DNA of 64,000 nucleotides from contig JAAOMT010000502.1 of NCBI GenBank assembly GCA_016748015.1, positions 686,519 to 750,518 of the forward strand, given 5' to 3'. The first letter of the stretch is position 1; the number at the start of each line of letters is the position of its first letter. Source of the DNA: Geosiphon pyriformis (lineage: Eukaryota > Glomeromycota > Glomeromycetes > Archaeosporales > Geosiphonaceae). The position numbers and the translations under genes are program-made. Under the pieces are notes generated by a model. It saw nothing but the letters and a program-made list of their open reading frames with translations, did no database searches and had not been told where the DNA came from. Positions 33,372 through 46,043 of the stretch are shown here, in pieces.

Positions 33372-34343
33372 TATTACCAGTAAAATTTTAGCTATTAATT
33401 AGCATGAAATTACCTTCACAATTCCTATTATTAATTAGCATATATTATTATTATTTCAATTATTACTTATTATTTAATCAAATTATCAAATATTATTACT
33501 CAATTAATAACCCGATTTGTATTATAAAAATTAAGATGATCAAATTACACAATACCCTGAACCATTTAATATAGTCAAAATTCGTCGAAATTAATGAAAA
33601 TTGGCCAAAATAATTAATAGTTTGTAGATATAACTTGTAGTCTACCAAAATGTATCTTTAATTTGCCGAAATTAAAGCAAAGAAAAAAGTGCAAGTTCAA
33701 AGACTAGTATTATAACAAGTTGTATAAAAGAAGAGCTTTTCTCTTCAAGAAAATATATCTTCTCAGAATATTTTACTATAGTATCTTACTTTAGATATCT
33801 TAATTAGAACAAATTACTTTTTATATATTCAAATAAAAATTAAATATTCAAGAACCAAATCTTTTGATTATTACACTTAAAATTCTCTCAAAACACAATT
33901 AACATTTTGAAATTAATTAACTACCAATTTCTGTAATCTGTTAGTAACTCCAGATCTAAATAGAAAACGTTTTCCTTAATACAATTCTATTTTTTTTACA
34001 TTTTTTTTATTTTCCTTTTTTTTCTTATTATAATTATTAAGGTAGTTTACAAACAAGATTTCTGTAGAAAAGTTGACTTTTATAGCAAAATAACTACACA
34101 TTTTTAGTAAGCTTCCAGATGAGCAATTCCTAGAAAAGAGTTGATGTTTACTACAATATAACTACACAAAGCAACTGGCATGAAATTAGCCATTCCATTT
34201 ATAAACCCAGCAGTTCAAATTATAAAAAATAATTTGAAGATAAATTCAGTTATTGGAGATTCAACTACTTCTTTTAGTCATAAATTTACAACAAATAAAC
34301 ATTAATAACATTCAAAAAAAGAGACCAAAAACTTCTAGTAACA
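33372..34343 (+). repeat. Solo LTR of family I (972 bp)
   Basis: It begins TATTACCAG and ends CTAGTAACA, with exact 4-bp flanks TCAT (33368-33371 and 34344-34347). It matches the LTRs of A and B throughout. No internal element sequence is attached. Confidence 0.93.
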
Positions 34344-34793
34344 TCATATTGCTTATTTCTTTTTCCCTATTTTCAAGTATTTAAACATCTTGGAATAAAA
34401 AATTACTTGTTAGTATTTACATATCTTATTTTTCTCTCTTCTTAATTGTATTGTTAGAATTAGCTTAAGAAACAATTATTTGCTCTTGTAATTCATTGAA
34501 TAAAGAAACAATTAAAAAGCATAACAATATCTGTTATTGATTCTAAGAATTGCTGAATTGAGGCATAGAATAATAGCAGTGGTATTATTTTGTTGACAAT
34601 TATGGACTATTCCTCTACTTTCAGATTTTCAGAAAATATTTACAACTGTGCTTTTTATGAGATTAATCATGCACATTGAATCTTTACTTATTCAATTCAC
34701 TTTTATATTGTAATTCTCTTTTTGATTATTTCTATTACCTTATAATTCTGTTTTCTTTTGTTATTCATTAGCTTGTTATTTTAATCTGTAACA
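34344..34793 (+). repeat. E 5' LTR, piece 3
   Basis: It resumes after the solo LTR and runs to ATCTGTAACA. It is followed by TAAAAG and the decayed primer-binding site TAATGCTTCTTG at 34800. Confidence 0.82.
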
Positions 34794-34845
34794 TAAAAGT
34801 AATGCTTCTTGTAAAATTGTTAAAATTCACTTTGTTTTTTATTGT

Positions 34846-36340
34846 ATAAATGATTATTCATATTTGTTACAACAATTAGAAGAATACTTTAAAGCACACA
34901 ACAAAAAAAACCTAGACTTTATTAAACTTAATTTTTTGTCTTCCAGCTTGATTTGTTTTCTTATTAAAAAACAATCCAGTAGACAATTCTAAGACTTCTA
35001 AAACTGGTTCCTAAACAAGCATTCAGCTGAAATCTACATAGTTTATACAACTTATTACTTTAACCAAGCTTATTTTAAAGACAACTTTGAAAAAAAAACA
35101 ACAGCATTAATCAGCTTTTATATTTCATAACTTTTGAACAACAGTTCCCTGATTTTGAATATCTGAATTATCAAATTCACATCTGGATTGCTGCCCACTA
35201 GTTAGTTGAAATCATTTTTGAAACAAAAAAAAAGTTATCAAACCACTTCTGTTTTTGATTTCTTCTTAAGTAAATCAGAACATTTTACATAAACAGCTAC
35301 TTCTAAACCAATGATTAATAATTTCATGTAACAAAACATTTTGGCTGTTTTTCAAGATATACAAACTGCTTTAGAGTAAAGAAACAACATCTCATTATTA
35401 TTATTTAGAAGTGATATACAAGATCCAATTAAATAGTTGAATGACTTTAAAAGAGCTGTTATAGTCAACTAATATAACAATGAATACAAGTTCCAAATCA
35501 TTAATAAATATCTTCAAGATTCTTTTGCTATCTGGTTCTTACAAGAAACTAATGTCAATACTCAGCAAATATTAGAGAAAACAACACCTCTTTTACTATT
35601 TGGTTTGAAAACAAATTCAGAATCTCAATATTAATATCCAAATAGTATATGGAATTAGAAAAAAGAATCCAAGACTCAGAAGAAGTAATAACTAAATATG
35701 CTAAAGTAATAAAAATGCTAATCAAATGAATAGACTCTGAAAAAAATTAGACAGAAGAACAAAAGATTCATTCCTTTACAAAAGAATTGAAAACTGATTT
35801 TTTTATGCTTTTTGGTTCCTCTTGGCTCTAAATAATAATTCCACAATGGATATGACTATTGAACTTGCTCAGAAAATAGAAGACAATTAAAAAATGTACT
35901 TAGAATCTACACTTCCAGTTTTTGCTTCTGCTCTCCAAATGGCTGTTATTTCTTTTGCTGCCCAAATTTCAGACCCAAATAAACAGTTAATAAATAGACT
36001 TACAGCTAATTTTGTTCAATTACTAAAACTCTTAACCCAAGCAGTCAAAGATAACTAGCAATTATAAAAATCCAGATTTAAACCCTGTTTTAATTAGTCC
36101 TAGCAACTTTCTTATCAAGAATAACAAAATCATGGCCTATCTGTGTATTATTACTGTAGATTAACTGGACATTTCTCCAAAGATTACAACAATCTTTTTC
36201 TGCCTTCTCTAACTCTTAGAAATAATAATAATCAGAACAACAAAACCAACAACAACTATGCCTTTAATCAAAGACCTAATCATGTTAACATCAATTTTTT
36301 TGGAAAAGATTCTTTAGTTGAAACTACTGTTTATTAGTCT
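34846..36340 (+). pseudogene. Gag of element E
   Basis: Co-linear with F Gag. The start codon of F (ATGGATGAT) reads ATAAATGAT here. It shares NWFLNKHSAEIY and the frame change near the end of the first domain. The knuckle reads YYYCRLTGHFSKDY (36146-36187), with two of its cysteines and the final one changed to Tyr by G to A. Stops are frequent. Confidence 0.72.
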
Positions 36341-36813
36341 TTAAACTGGTAAGTGTATCTCCAAAAGATAAGAGTGCAAACCAACCAAAAAAAAACTCCT
36401 TTTACACTTTTAATCTAATTGATAATAACTATAACATAGATAAACTAGCAATCAACATCTCTGAATCAACAAGAAAAAAAAAAGCCAAGATTGATTTTAT
36501 TCTAAACCCAAACAAAGTATTCACATCAACTGCCAATAACAATAAACTATCAAAGACTAAAGTTTTTAAGAATTCTCCAAAATTAGAACCCTTAGAAATA
36601 GTACAAAAATCTGGTATTTATTTTATTGTCAAAAATCTCATAAAAACCTTAGCTTATATTATCTTTGGCCAATTAATAATCCATTCACAATTCAAAAAAA
36701 ACCTTTGCAAATCTCTAATTTTAAAGAAAAAAACACCAAAGACCAACAAGCATCTTTGTCAAGCTGGATTTGCTAACAACAGCAATGTTATTCCTTTCAT
36801 TTACAAAGCCCAA

Positions 36814-37161
36814 GTGGCTGGTTATTTTATTGACTTGATTTTAAACAGTAGATTATATATAAGTATTATTGCCAAACATTTTCTGGAAGTCATTAGAAGA
36901 AAAATTGATGAACTTTCCATTCAGCTTATGACCAATATACATGATAACAAGAAGAAAGGCCTGGACATAGCCAAAGCTGTTTCTGTTTACATCAATGGCA
37001 TTAGTATTGAAACTAATATAAAAGTATCTGAAGCCAAAGAGTACATTATAATTGTTAACAATAAATGGCTCAAAAAAACAAAAGTCTTGCTTGATTATGA
37101 ACTTTGTGAACTAACCATCAGATGTGGTAAGAAACTTATTGTAATTAAATATTGTCATTGA
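36814..37161 (+). pseudogene. Aspartic protease of element E
   Basis: The motif ILNSRLYISIIAKHF corresponds to ILDSGSSVSII with Asp to Asn, Gly to Arg and further changes, so it is inactive. It aligns with F from GYFIDLIL to IRCGKKLIVIKYCH. The gap 36341-36813 is a Lys/Asn-rich linker (matching F 27027-27483) with stops. Confidence 0.7.
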
Positions 37162-38234
37162 ACAACTCTCTTAGTACTCAAACAAAATCAAGAAGATGAG
37201 CAATTGGATAAATTAGATGATAAAGAAAGTAATGAAAAAAAAGATTAAGAAAAAACTGCTAAACTTACTTATACTATTTTCACCAGCAATGGCAAGCCAC
37301 TAAATAATGTCAAAGTTGACAGAGAAAAAATCATTGTAAATGGCAAGCTAATTTGCTGACCTTACTATGACATACTTAGAAGAACTTTTAACAGAAAACC
37401 TAGTAAAAAAGCCAAATACAATTATTGATGGTATGATTCTTGTGCCAAATACTAGTGCAATAAACTTTTTGTATTTTTCTAGTAATAAATACAAGTCCTG
37501 TTTGATTTATTACAAAAATTAAAAGCCAATTAGTCTGATACTCAAAGAAAAAATAAAAAAAATACAGAAATTCTTTAAGAATGAACTATCTAAGATCTAA
37601 TTATTTGCAGTAAAACAAAAAGAACCCTTATTTGAAGAAAAAAAAGTAGACATTGAAAATCTGTTGACTAGAAATAGCCCAGTTATCTCAAAAAAAAGTA
37701 ATACTTTTAGACAAACTTATGTAATACAACACACTATTACTACTAGAAAAACTTGCCCTATCTATTTGAAGTCTTATTAATCCAATTAGTATAATAATAA
37801 ATTCATCAAGAAAGAGATAAACTAAATGAAAAATTTTGGATTCATACATGAAACCAAAAGTAAATAGACTTTTTCAATTTTAGTGATATCCAAAAAAGGT
37901 GGAATTCTATGCTTCTGTGTTGATTATTACTAATTAAATGTTATTACTATAAGAAACATATACCTACTTCTCAAAATTAATAAAATACTAAACAAATTCA
38001 ATAGTGCTGCCTTCTTTTCAACCATTAACTTAACTATTGAATTTTGGCAAATAAAAATAGATCCAGAAAGAAAAAAAAAAACTGTCTTTATTACCAAGTA
38101 TGATACTTATAAATTTACAATCATGTTTTTTGGTCTTACTAATGCTCTTTTTATCTTTTAATATCTAATGAACAAAGTGTTTAAATCAATAAAAGAAAAC
38201 TTTGTTTTGGTTTACTTAGACGACATAATAGTAT
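37162..38234 (+). pseudogene. Element E spacer and RT, 5' part
   Basis: It aligns with F 27850-28890, including an acidic stretch, a decayed cysteine cluster (YKSC near 37490), FSTINLTIEFWQIK (Trp kept here where F has TGA) and VLVYLDDIIV. RT is interrupted immediately after YLDDIIV by a solo LTR at GTAT. Confidence 0.75.
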
Positions 38235-38912
38235 TGTTACAGGTTGGAGTAACAAGCTAACAGATAGCAAAAAAGAACAGTATTGTATGGTGATGGAAAT
38301 AAACAAAGAGGGAATTACAATAAAGGAGCGAATTGAATAAGTAAGGATTCAATGTGCATGATCAGTCTCATAAAAATCACAATTGCTAATCTTTTCTTAA
38401 ATCTGAAGGTAGAGGAATAGTCTGTAATTGTTAACAAGATAACACCGCTGCTATTATTCTATGCCTCAACTCAGCAATTCTTAGAATCAATAACAAGTAT
38501 CATTGTGCTTTTCAATTGTTTTTTTATTCAATGAATTACAAGAGCAAGCCAATTGCTTCTCAGGCTAATTCTAACAAATACAAATCAAGAAGAGGAAAAG
38601 ATAAGGTATGTGAATGCCAACAAGTAGATACTTGAAGGTAAGGAAAGGAGAATAAGCGATTATGAAAGGAAGTAATTGATATTGTTTATTTCGTTACTTT
38701 TTTCATGTCTTTCTACAGTTAAGGGAATCATCACTTATATAGCTATCTAAAGTGGTCAACAACCAGATCAATAATCAGGTCAATAATCAGGTCAATGGTC
38801 AGGTTATTGATCAGGTCAATGATCATTATCTAAAAATAGGGTGGCTAATTATATGACATCAGTGGCTAATACATGTGATAATTAATAAAAACTATGTGTT
38901 TCAACCATAACA
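38235..38912 (-). repeat. Solo LTR of family II, minus orientation, in E's RT (678 bp)
   Basis: It runs from TGTTACAGGTTGG to CAACCATAACA with flanks GTAT (38231-38234 and 38913-38916). It has a short AATCAGGTCAAT array at 38757-38826. It matches 32161-32907. Confidence 0.9.
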
Positions 38913-39259
38913 GTATACTCAAAAACCTGAAATAAATACCTTGAACACTTGCAAAAGATTTTTGATCTCTTCAAAAATGCTGGTCTTAAGATAAACCCAA
39001 TCAAATCTTTTTTTGGACAATAATCTACCCAGTTTTTTGGTTATTTTATTACAAAAGATAGAATTTTTCTTGATTTAGCCAAAATTAAAAAAGTCCAGAA
39101 CATTAAACAACTGATAAATGTTCTTAAACTACACTTTTTCTTTGTATTGGCCTTTTATTATTGCAAATTTATCAAGAATTTCTCCAAAATCTTTTTTTTT
39201 TTAATTAACTACTCAGAAAAAATATCAATTACCATTAAAAAACACATTAACAAAGAGCA
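38913..39259 (+). pseudogene. Element E RT, 3' part
   Basis: It continues the RT frame (YSKT-like codons, FDLFKNAGLKINPIKSFFG) and stops at the LINE target site ACAAAGAGCA. It aligns with F 28899-29245. Confidence 0.75.
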
Positions 39260-39418
39260 AAATTTGGGGATTCAAAAAAACTTCTTTCTCTCCTTCATTC
39301 AAAATTCCCAAAATAAAGAGTCAAAAAGTTTTATTGAAAGAAGTTTTTAGCCATTCAGTATAACAAATCCAAACTGTTTTTTGATTTCGAGACCACCATT
39401 GGCCTTACTATTACTGTC

Positions 39419-41223
39419 ATGAAGAAGGTTGCAAGAAATTCTGGTGCTGGTGGTGGTTTTAGACCTGTCTTGTCAAAAAAGAAAAGAAAGGGTGGTGTTT
39501 TGGTTGAGAGTGTTTTGGTGGGAAGGGGTGTTGTTGAAACAGCTAGTAATCATTTCCGTCATTCTGAGACTGGTGACACTACCGAGTCTAAGAGCATTGA
39601 TATGGAGGAAGAGTGCCTTGTTGAGAAGACCAGTATCGATTATGGCAAAAGTGTTGTCTTCGAAGGTGGGGATCCCAACCAAACACTAAAGAGTTTGGGT
39701 ATCAAAATCAAGACCAAGAAAGTATTGGACAAACCACTGGGCAAAATCAACTTTGAGGATGGCTTTGATGATGATGATTTTCTGGATGAGTCTGCCCTCT
39801 TTCTACTTTCTCTTCTACTCAAACCTTCCATTCATGTCTTTGTTTACAAATCCTTCGCTTTGGATATTGATTTGGTGGCCATCACTGAGAAATCCTCTTA
39901 GGAAAAAGTCAATTTTGTCAGGAAAATTTTTTCTGGTGTGAATGGTTTGAGGGGGCCTCTACCCTCTCAAAATTTGGTGGAATTATCCAGGCATTTTTTA
40001 CTTCTGAACAGACAATAATGGTAGTGGTAAAAATGGCAAATGATCGTGGTGTTATGGTAAACACTGATCTCAAGCAACCAGTAAACAAACATACAGATCA
40101 GGCAATTGTGATTAAAGAGATTCCTGTTAGTACATCTATTGAGGCAGTGCACACAGTAGTTGCTAAATTTGGTGTAATCAAGTCGATTAAAATGCAACTA
40201 ATGGGATTGTGACAGAAGACAATCATCGAGATAGAAGATCAAAATCAGGCTGATTTCTTGGTGGCTGAGTGGTCTATTTTTATCAGAAAAGATGCAGTCT
40301 GAGTGGCCAGGGTTGATATGGACAAACAAACATGGGATTCCAGAGATGTATTCAGGGCTTTGCTCTATACTCTCCTTGTGGGAACCAATGCTCATAATCT
40401 TTGGAATTTTATTGGATCTGTAGATAGGAAGACTTGTGTCATTGACCACAATTCTATAAGCTACTTTCATGCACGCTGTGCCACTGTGTGCTTTGATTCT
40501 GAAAACAGTCTAGTTTGGGCTATAGCCCAAATGCCAGTTATAAAGGGTGTTAGTTTTTGTTGATCCCACTTGGTGTCTGCTCAGTGCTCAGTTTGCAATG
40601 GTTTTGGCCATACTTCTTTAGCTTGTCATTTGACGGGCATGCCTGTGGTTTCTAAGAGCAAGAGAGCTCCTCTCTCAGCTCAGGACCAGTTGAGGTTGGC
40701 TAGAATCTATGAGAAGAAATCTGCTCCTGTTCCCTGTCCATTAGCTTTTGGTGGAAGAACTTGGACTTCTGTGGTTAATAAACCACTCCTGCATGTGTCC
40801 TTTGGTGACTCTTTTCAGTCTGGTTCTGTCTTTGATGGTAAACCTGCTCCGCATTTGAGTATTGTCATGGAAAAGTGTTTGGTTGCTATTAAAAACAGTC
40901 TCACCAGCCTTGCGGAATGAATTGGTAAGTTGGCTCAGAAGTTAGATGCACTTGTACTAGTGGTTTCCCAGTCTAGTTCTGAAAGTCAGCCACTGGTGAC
41001 CCCACCATTACAGGATCAGGTGGGCAATGTAGTGATGAGAGAGGATTCGAGTGCGGCCACTGGTGGTGAGACTGTGGCAATTCCTGGTTCGATTGTTTCT
41101 CTGGAAATCAAGAAATTGGAGTCTTTTTTGGCAGGTCTTTCTGCATCAGTTATGAGCCTGACAGCTTACTTTGATGATTTGGCCATGGCCAATAGTGTGC
41201 CCCCTATTTTGTCTTCTCAATGA
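39419..41223 (+). pseudogene. LINE ORF1 with CCHC zinc knuckle
   Basis: ORF1 proteins bind LINE RNA. The start is MKKVARNSGAGG; the N-terminal part is Ser/Gly/Lys-rich and acidic, followed by FALDIDLVAITEKSS. TAG at 39899 replaces Gln and a shift near 39950 moves to the frame of FFTSEQTIMVVVKMAND. Later stops are TGA at 40210 (likely Trp), near 40300, 40561 and 40918. The knuckle CSVCNGFGHTSLAC is near 40591. The C-terminal part has a heptad-like Leu-rich segment (SLEIKKLESFLAGLSASVMSL would be one stretch, 41098-41160). The stop TGA overlaps the ORF2 start. Confidence 0.8.
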
Positions 41224-44200
41224 GTAATTTCATTTGGAAAATTGCTACATGCAATGTTAAAAGGATAAATAATCTTGCTAAGCAAGCTGACATCATCTGT
41301 TGGCATAAGGATATGAACAATTTGGTTTCTATTGTTACTGAGACAAAGTTAAAGGATAGAGTGCAACCCTAGATTGCTAATAAGTTTGCCAGTGTTCATG
41401 TTTTTGTTTCTGGTTTGGGTGCTGGGTATCTTGGTTCTGGTGTGACTATTATTATAGACATTGCTTTAGCAAAACATGTATGTAAGATATCTGAGGTTTC
41501 AGGTCAGCTCCTTTTTGTCAAGATGCTTTTTAGGAATAAACTTTCTGTGTCCATTTTGGGGCTGTATGCGGGTGCTTTTTCAGCTGTTTGATTTTTTCAG
41601 ACTGGTGGGATAAATTCTTTCATTGCTAAGACTGTGAACGAATCTTCTTTTGTCATTCTTGGTGGAGATTTCAACGAAGATGACTCTTGTAGGTGTGCTA
41701 GCTTCAAGAAAAGTTTGGATTTGGGTCTGGTCAATTCTTTGAGTAGAAGTCCTTTTGCAAAAATGCCTACATGGTGCAATTTTCATGGTGCTTTTAAAAC
41801 TATAGACTATGTTCTAGTTTCCTCTAACTTGATCAATGTAATTGTTTATCACAGTGTAGATGATGTTGGGAACTTTTTCAATACTGATCACAGTGTGGTT
41901 TCTATTTCAGTGGGTTTGGGTAGTTTGTTGAATATACAGCTTTCCTCATTATGTAAACAAGCCAACAAAGATTGTTGGAAGTTTGATGTTAATAATGCTG
42001 ATAGGATAAAATGATGCAAATTTAGAGATACAATGGTTGCTAATGCTGCTATGCTTTCAAATAACTTTGCTGTGGCTAAGAGATTCTCAGATATGGATTC
42101 AATGTGGGACATTGTTCACAAAATTTTGGTTCTGTTGGCTGGTAAGACATTCAGAAAGAAGTGGTTCAAGGGTTTTGATTGTGTTTTTACTAAGATGTTC
42201 TCTAAGTTCTATAAGCTAGAGCTTCTGGTTTCCAAGTTGGTGAAGGCTTCTCATGAGTCATCCAGTGACAATTTTGAGCTATTATTGGAAATGTGAATCA
42301 AAATTGACCCTGATGGTACAGCAGTGATAAATTCTCTTTTTCTCTTGGGTTCTAATTTTGATGCCGTCCGTTCTTCATTGGCTAAGGCTAGAAAGTTTTA
42401 CCACTCCTCCAAGCTACTGGAGTCCAGGCGTGCTAAGAAATCATGAATTAAACAAGCTATTGATAGAAGAATAGAGAGTTTTGAATTAGATAAAGGTCAT
42501 ACTATCAGAAGTGTTTTGGAGCGACCCTTTCAAAAAGTGGTTTTGGATCATCTGATGGTCGACAAAGAGTTGATCTTGGAGCCTGAGCCGGTTAGATCTA
42601 AAGTAGATGAAATTATAGAGGGTTGGACTAAGAAGCATGCAGTGGTTTCTGACATCTCTAATGATTGGGCTTAACAATATTTGCCTTTGAGTTATGTTTT
42701 TGATGAAGCCTTTTCTGATGTGATGGGTTTGATTAATTTTGATGAGATGTTCACTGTCATTTTGAATTTGCCTGATGGAAAAGCGGCTGGTCTTTCTGGC
42801 ATCTCAAATGAGTTATGGAAGCATTGTGATAAATCGGTTTTGGATATGTTTTTGGTGCTCTTGAATTTCTGTTTGGCTCACAAATTAGTGTTTGGGCCTT
42901 AGAAAGAAGTGTGGGTCTCTATGATTCCCAAACCTTACAAATGGGAGGGTGTTCTTATGAATACTTGTCCTATTGCTTTGATTGAAACAGCTTGCAAAGT
43001 TTTCTCCAAGATTCTTTCTGATAGGATTTCTCTAGCTTGCAGCAATTTTGATGTTCTTTGTGGTGACAATTTCTCAGTTTTAAGAGGTACTTCAACTCAT
43101 TCCCCTATTTTCGCTGTGGGTTCGGTAGTTGAAGATGCTTTGAAAAAGAACCAGGAGCTTTGGTTGGTTTTGTAAGACATGCAAAAAGCATACAATTCTG
43201 TTGGTTGGGAGCATCTTAAAAAAAGTTTAGTTAGAATCAAGATGTGTAGCAAGTTTATTCATTTCTTTGGAAATATTTATAGAGATCGCACAAATCGGGT
43301 TATGACTGATTTTGGGCTGACTGATGGGTATCAGGTGCATGATGGTTTGAACCAAAGAGAGGTCTTCTCTCCCCTCCTTTGGCATATATTTTACAATCCT
43401 TTTCTGTATGAAGTCAAAAAACAAGAAAGTATGTGCAAATACAGATTGAACTCTTATTTCATCTTTAAAACTGGTCATGCTGAATTTCAGGCTGGACATT
43501 CTTCCTTTTTCACTGCCGGTGTTTTTATGGATGATACAATCTGGATTGGCAGCAGTCAGGTTGCCACTCAGCATATTCTTAATATGGCCAGTAAGTTTTT
43601 TTGGATAAATAATATATCTATTAATAATGATAAGACAGTTGTCATTTCTATTAATTGCTGGGACGACATTCCATCTCTTTTTATTAGTGGTTCTCTGATC
43701 TCTATTGCTAAAAAGGGTGAATCCCATCGTTATTTGAGTATCTTTCTGTCTACTGAAGGTCTTTCTAAACCAAGTTTGGCCAAAGCTCACTTAGATGTTA
43801 GATTTTTTACCAATTTTGTGCTAAGAAAAGCCATTTCGGATAAACAGTTTTCTTATTTGGTTTCTTCAGTTCTTTATCCTATTGTTTGTTACAGGACTCA
43901 GTTTAGCTTTGTTTCCTTAAGTGTGTGTAACAAGTGAGATACTTTGATTTGTAAGGGTTTGAAATCAAAATCTGGCCTGTCTCTTGACTTTTCCAATGAT
44001 GCACTTCATCATCCCTTCTTGTATAGTCTTAAAACTTTTAAACAAATTTAGGCTGAAAGCAAGCTAGCTTTGGTTGTGAGCTTTGCAAATTCTGTTGGTA
44101 TCTTGGATCATTTATTCTCTCACAAGGCATATGATTTACAAGTTCTCAATTGGTGTTCATTTTATCCTTTGTGTTTTCCTGCTCATGTTAAAGTACCCTT

Positions 44201-45908
44201 TTTAAACAATTTCTTGGCTGGCATAGTCCGTATTTTTCTTGATTATAATTTGTCCTTTAGCAATTCTATGGCCAGTGCTTTTTGTTTCTGGAATGGAACT
44301 TTTTTGTCAAGTGTTCTTAGTGAATCATGTTTCGTCAGTTGTCAGGTGTCACTTCGTCACTATGGTATTGTTTTTGTGGAACAGCTTTTTCATCGTGATG
44401 GTTCAATTTTTGATTGGCATACCTTCAAATGGTAGAAGAAATTAGATTCCCGTGGTCCCATTCCTTGCTGGTTTGATCTTGTTGTTGATTTTCTTAGGCA
44501 CTTGGCTTTGTGTTTTTTGCCCTCTCATGTTGTGGACAATCTTGAACCTTTGAATATTTTGAAATTTAGTCAGTTTGACACAGTTCACAATAATCTGCTC
44601 AGTGTGGAAGCTAATAGTTTTTCTGTATACACGGATGGTTCTGTGGCTGGTTTGGGGACTACTGGCATGAGAGCTGGGACTGTGGCCTTTTTTGAGGATG
44701 TTGGTATGGGTCTGGAGATCGAAGTTTCTGATTTGGTTTCTTTAACTCTGGTGGAATTGCAAGCCATTGTCTTGGCTCTCGAGTGTGTTCCCCTTTCTAA
44801 TTTGGTCATTTTATTTTCTGATAGTCAAGCTGCCTTGGATGCATACAAGTTGGAATTGGTTTTGGTGCATCCAGACTTTCGTAATTGTTGCTGGATTGAA
44901 CATCATTACATAAAGAACATTGTTTGAACTAAAAACTTGAGTGTTGTTTGGTGTAAAGTGAAAGGTTATTCTGGTGTTTTAGACAATGATGTTGCAGATA
45001 TGCTTACCAACTTGGCTTCTTCTTCTGGATGCTTTCTTCCTTCTCATCTTGAAGAACATTTTATTTTGGCTAATGGCAATGTAGTTTCTAGTAATGCTAA
45101 GCATTTTGCTCGTGATATTTTTCAGTCCATTCATCGTGCACATTGGGAAGTGGGTTCTGGTTTAAGAATTATTGCAGATAATTTGTTGGCTGATATAGAT
45201 TGGTACAGATCTTCTCTTGTATGGCATTCTGACTTACACATGGCTGCTGGTTTTATAAGCAAATACACTGCTGGTGCTCACTCATATTTTATGAAGGCTC
45301 TACACCATCAGTTGCCAGTTGTCATTTGTAAACATCTTTATAACAAGTGTTACCTTAGTGTGGTGTGCCTTTTTTGTGGTAATGTTAAGATTTCTGATCA
45401 TGTGTTTACATGTGTTTCTAACACGGCTGTTCATGCCTGTTTATTGGATTCCCATGCAGCTATTTGGAAGTCTCTCTCTGGTCTTGTGTGGTCTTCTTTA
45501 TGTGTTATGCAATTAATGTTACCTGGTGCTTCCAATGGGGTGGTGTTCACTGTTTTCTGTAAGAATGTCATTTTTAATGGTTGGTTCTAAGAAGCTGTTT
45601 CCATTTTTGGTGATTTTAAGATTGCAGGCTGTTTGGTGATCGAATTTGTGTGGGACTTTTGTCTGGCTTTTAGAGACAAAGTTTGGTTGGTTCATGCTAA
45701 GCATCGTGCTCTCATGAAGAAGAATGGATTGATTCCGAAGAATGGTTCCATTCTTGTTTCTGTGTCTGGACTTTTTACTACTTTTTCTACTGGTGTGGTT
45801 AAGTTATTAGGTATATCTGAAGCTTTTGGTGTTAGTTTTGGGTTGTGTAAGGCTTGTTTGTTTTTTTCTGGCATAGGGAATCTAGCTTCTGTTTATATAG
45901 GCGCTTAG
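41220..45908 (+). pseudogene. LINE ORF2: APE endonuclease, reverse transcriptase, RNase H
   Basis: A 1,562-codon frame with no frameshift and 13 internal stops (41370, 41589, 42012, 42294, 42444, 42672, 42900, 43173, 43935, 44049, 44433, 44925, 45588). Endonuclease: SIVTETKLKDR and ILGGDFNED. RT: NLPDGKAAGLSGISNELW, AYNSVGWEHLKK and the catalytic FMDD at 43524-43535. RNase H: FSVYTDGSVAGLG and LFSDSQAALDA. A late CLFCGNVKISDHVFTC is a CCHC-like motif. These are the nicking and copying enzymes of target-primed retrotransposition. Confidence 0.9.
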
Positions 45909-46043
45909 TATTGTCCTGATTGGCCTGAGTGGCTGGTCATGTGTAGAAAATACATGATTCACACCTAGTTTAGATCACTTAATTTGATGTATTGTACTAG
46001 GTAGTGTTTGGACCTCACTCATTAAAACTTAATAAAAAAAAAA
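45909..46043 (+). other. LINE 3' UTR and poly(A) tail
   Basis: TTGTCCTGATTGGCCTGAG and the following bases match the LINE copy 1 tail region (23870-23990). It ends in ACTTAATAAAAAAAAAAA, an A tail directly before the target duplication. Confidence 0.75.

Larger units (their letters stand above)
39260..46043 (+). mobile_element. LINE copy 2: near-complete non-LTR retrotransposon (about 6.8 kb)
   Basis: It has a short 5' UTR, ORF1 with CCHC, ORF2 with APE endonuclease, RT and RNase H, a 3' UTR and a poly(A) tail. It lies within element E, flanked by ACAAAGAGCA (39250-39259) and ACAAAAAGCA (46044-46053), a duplication of about 10 bp differing at one base. Domain content fits the RNase H-bearing I/Tad-like LINEs of fungi. 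Its coding strand is T/G-rich, opposite to the A-rich LTR elements. Confidence 0.9.

Noticed and set aside
43227-43790. 187-aa open frame on the minus strand
   Set aside because: It is exactly antisense to the RT of the LINE ORF2; the plus strand carries the recognisable motifs including FMDD.
39419-45908. Host gene cluster suggested by long GC-richer frames
   Set aside because: CCHC ORF1, APE-RT-RNase H ORF2, poly(A) tail and a target duplication show that it is a LINE.
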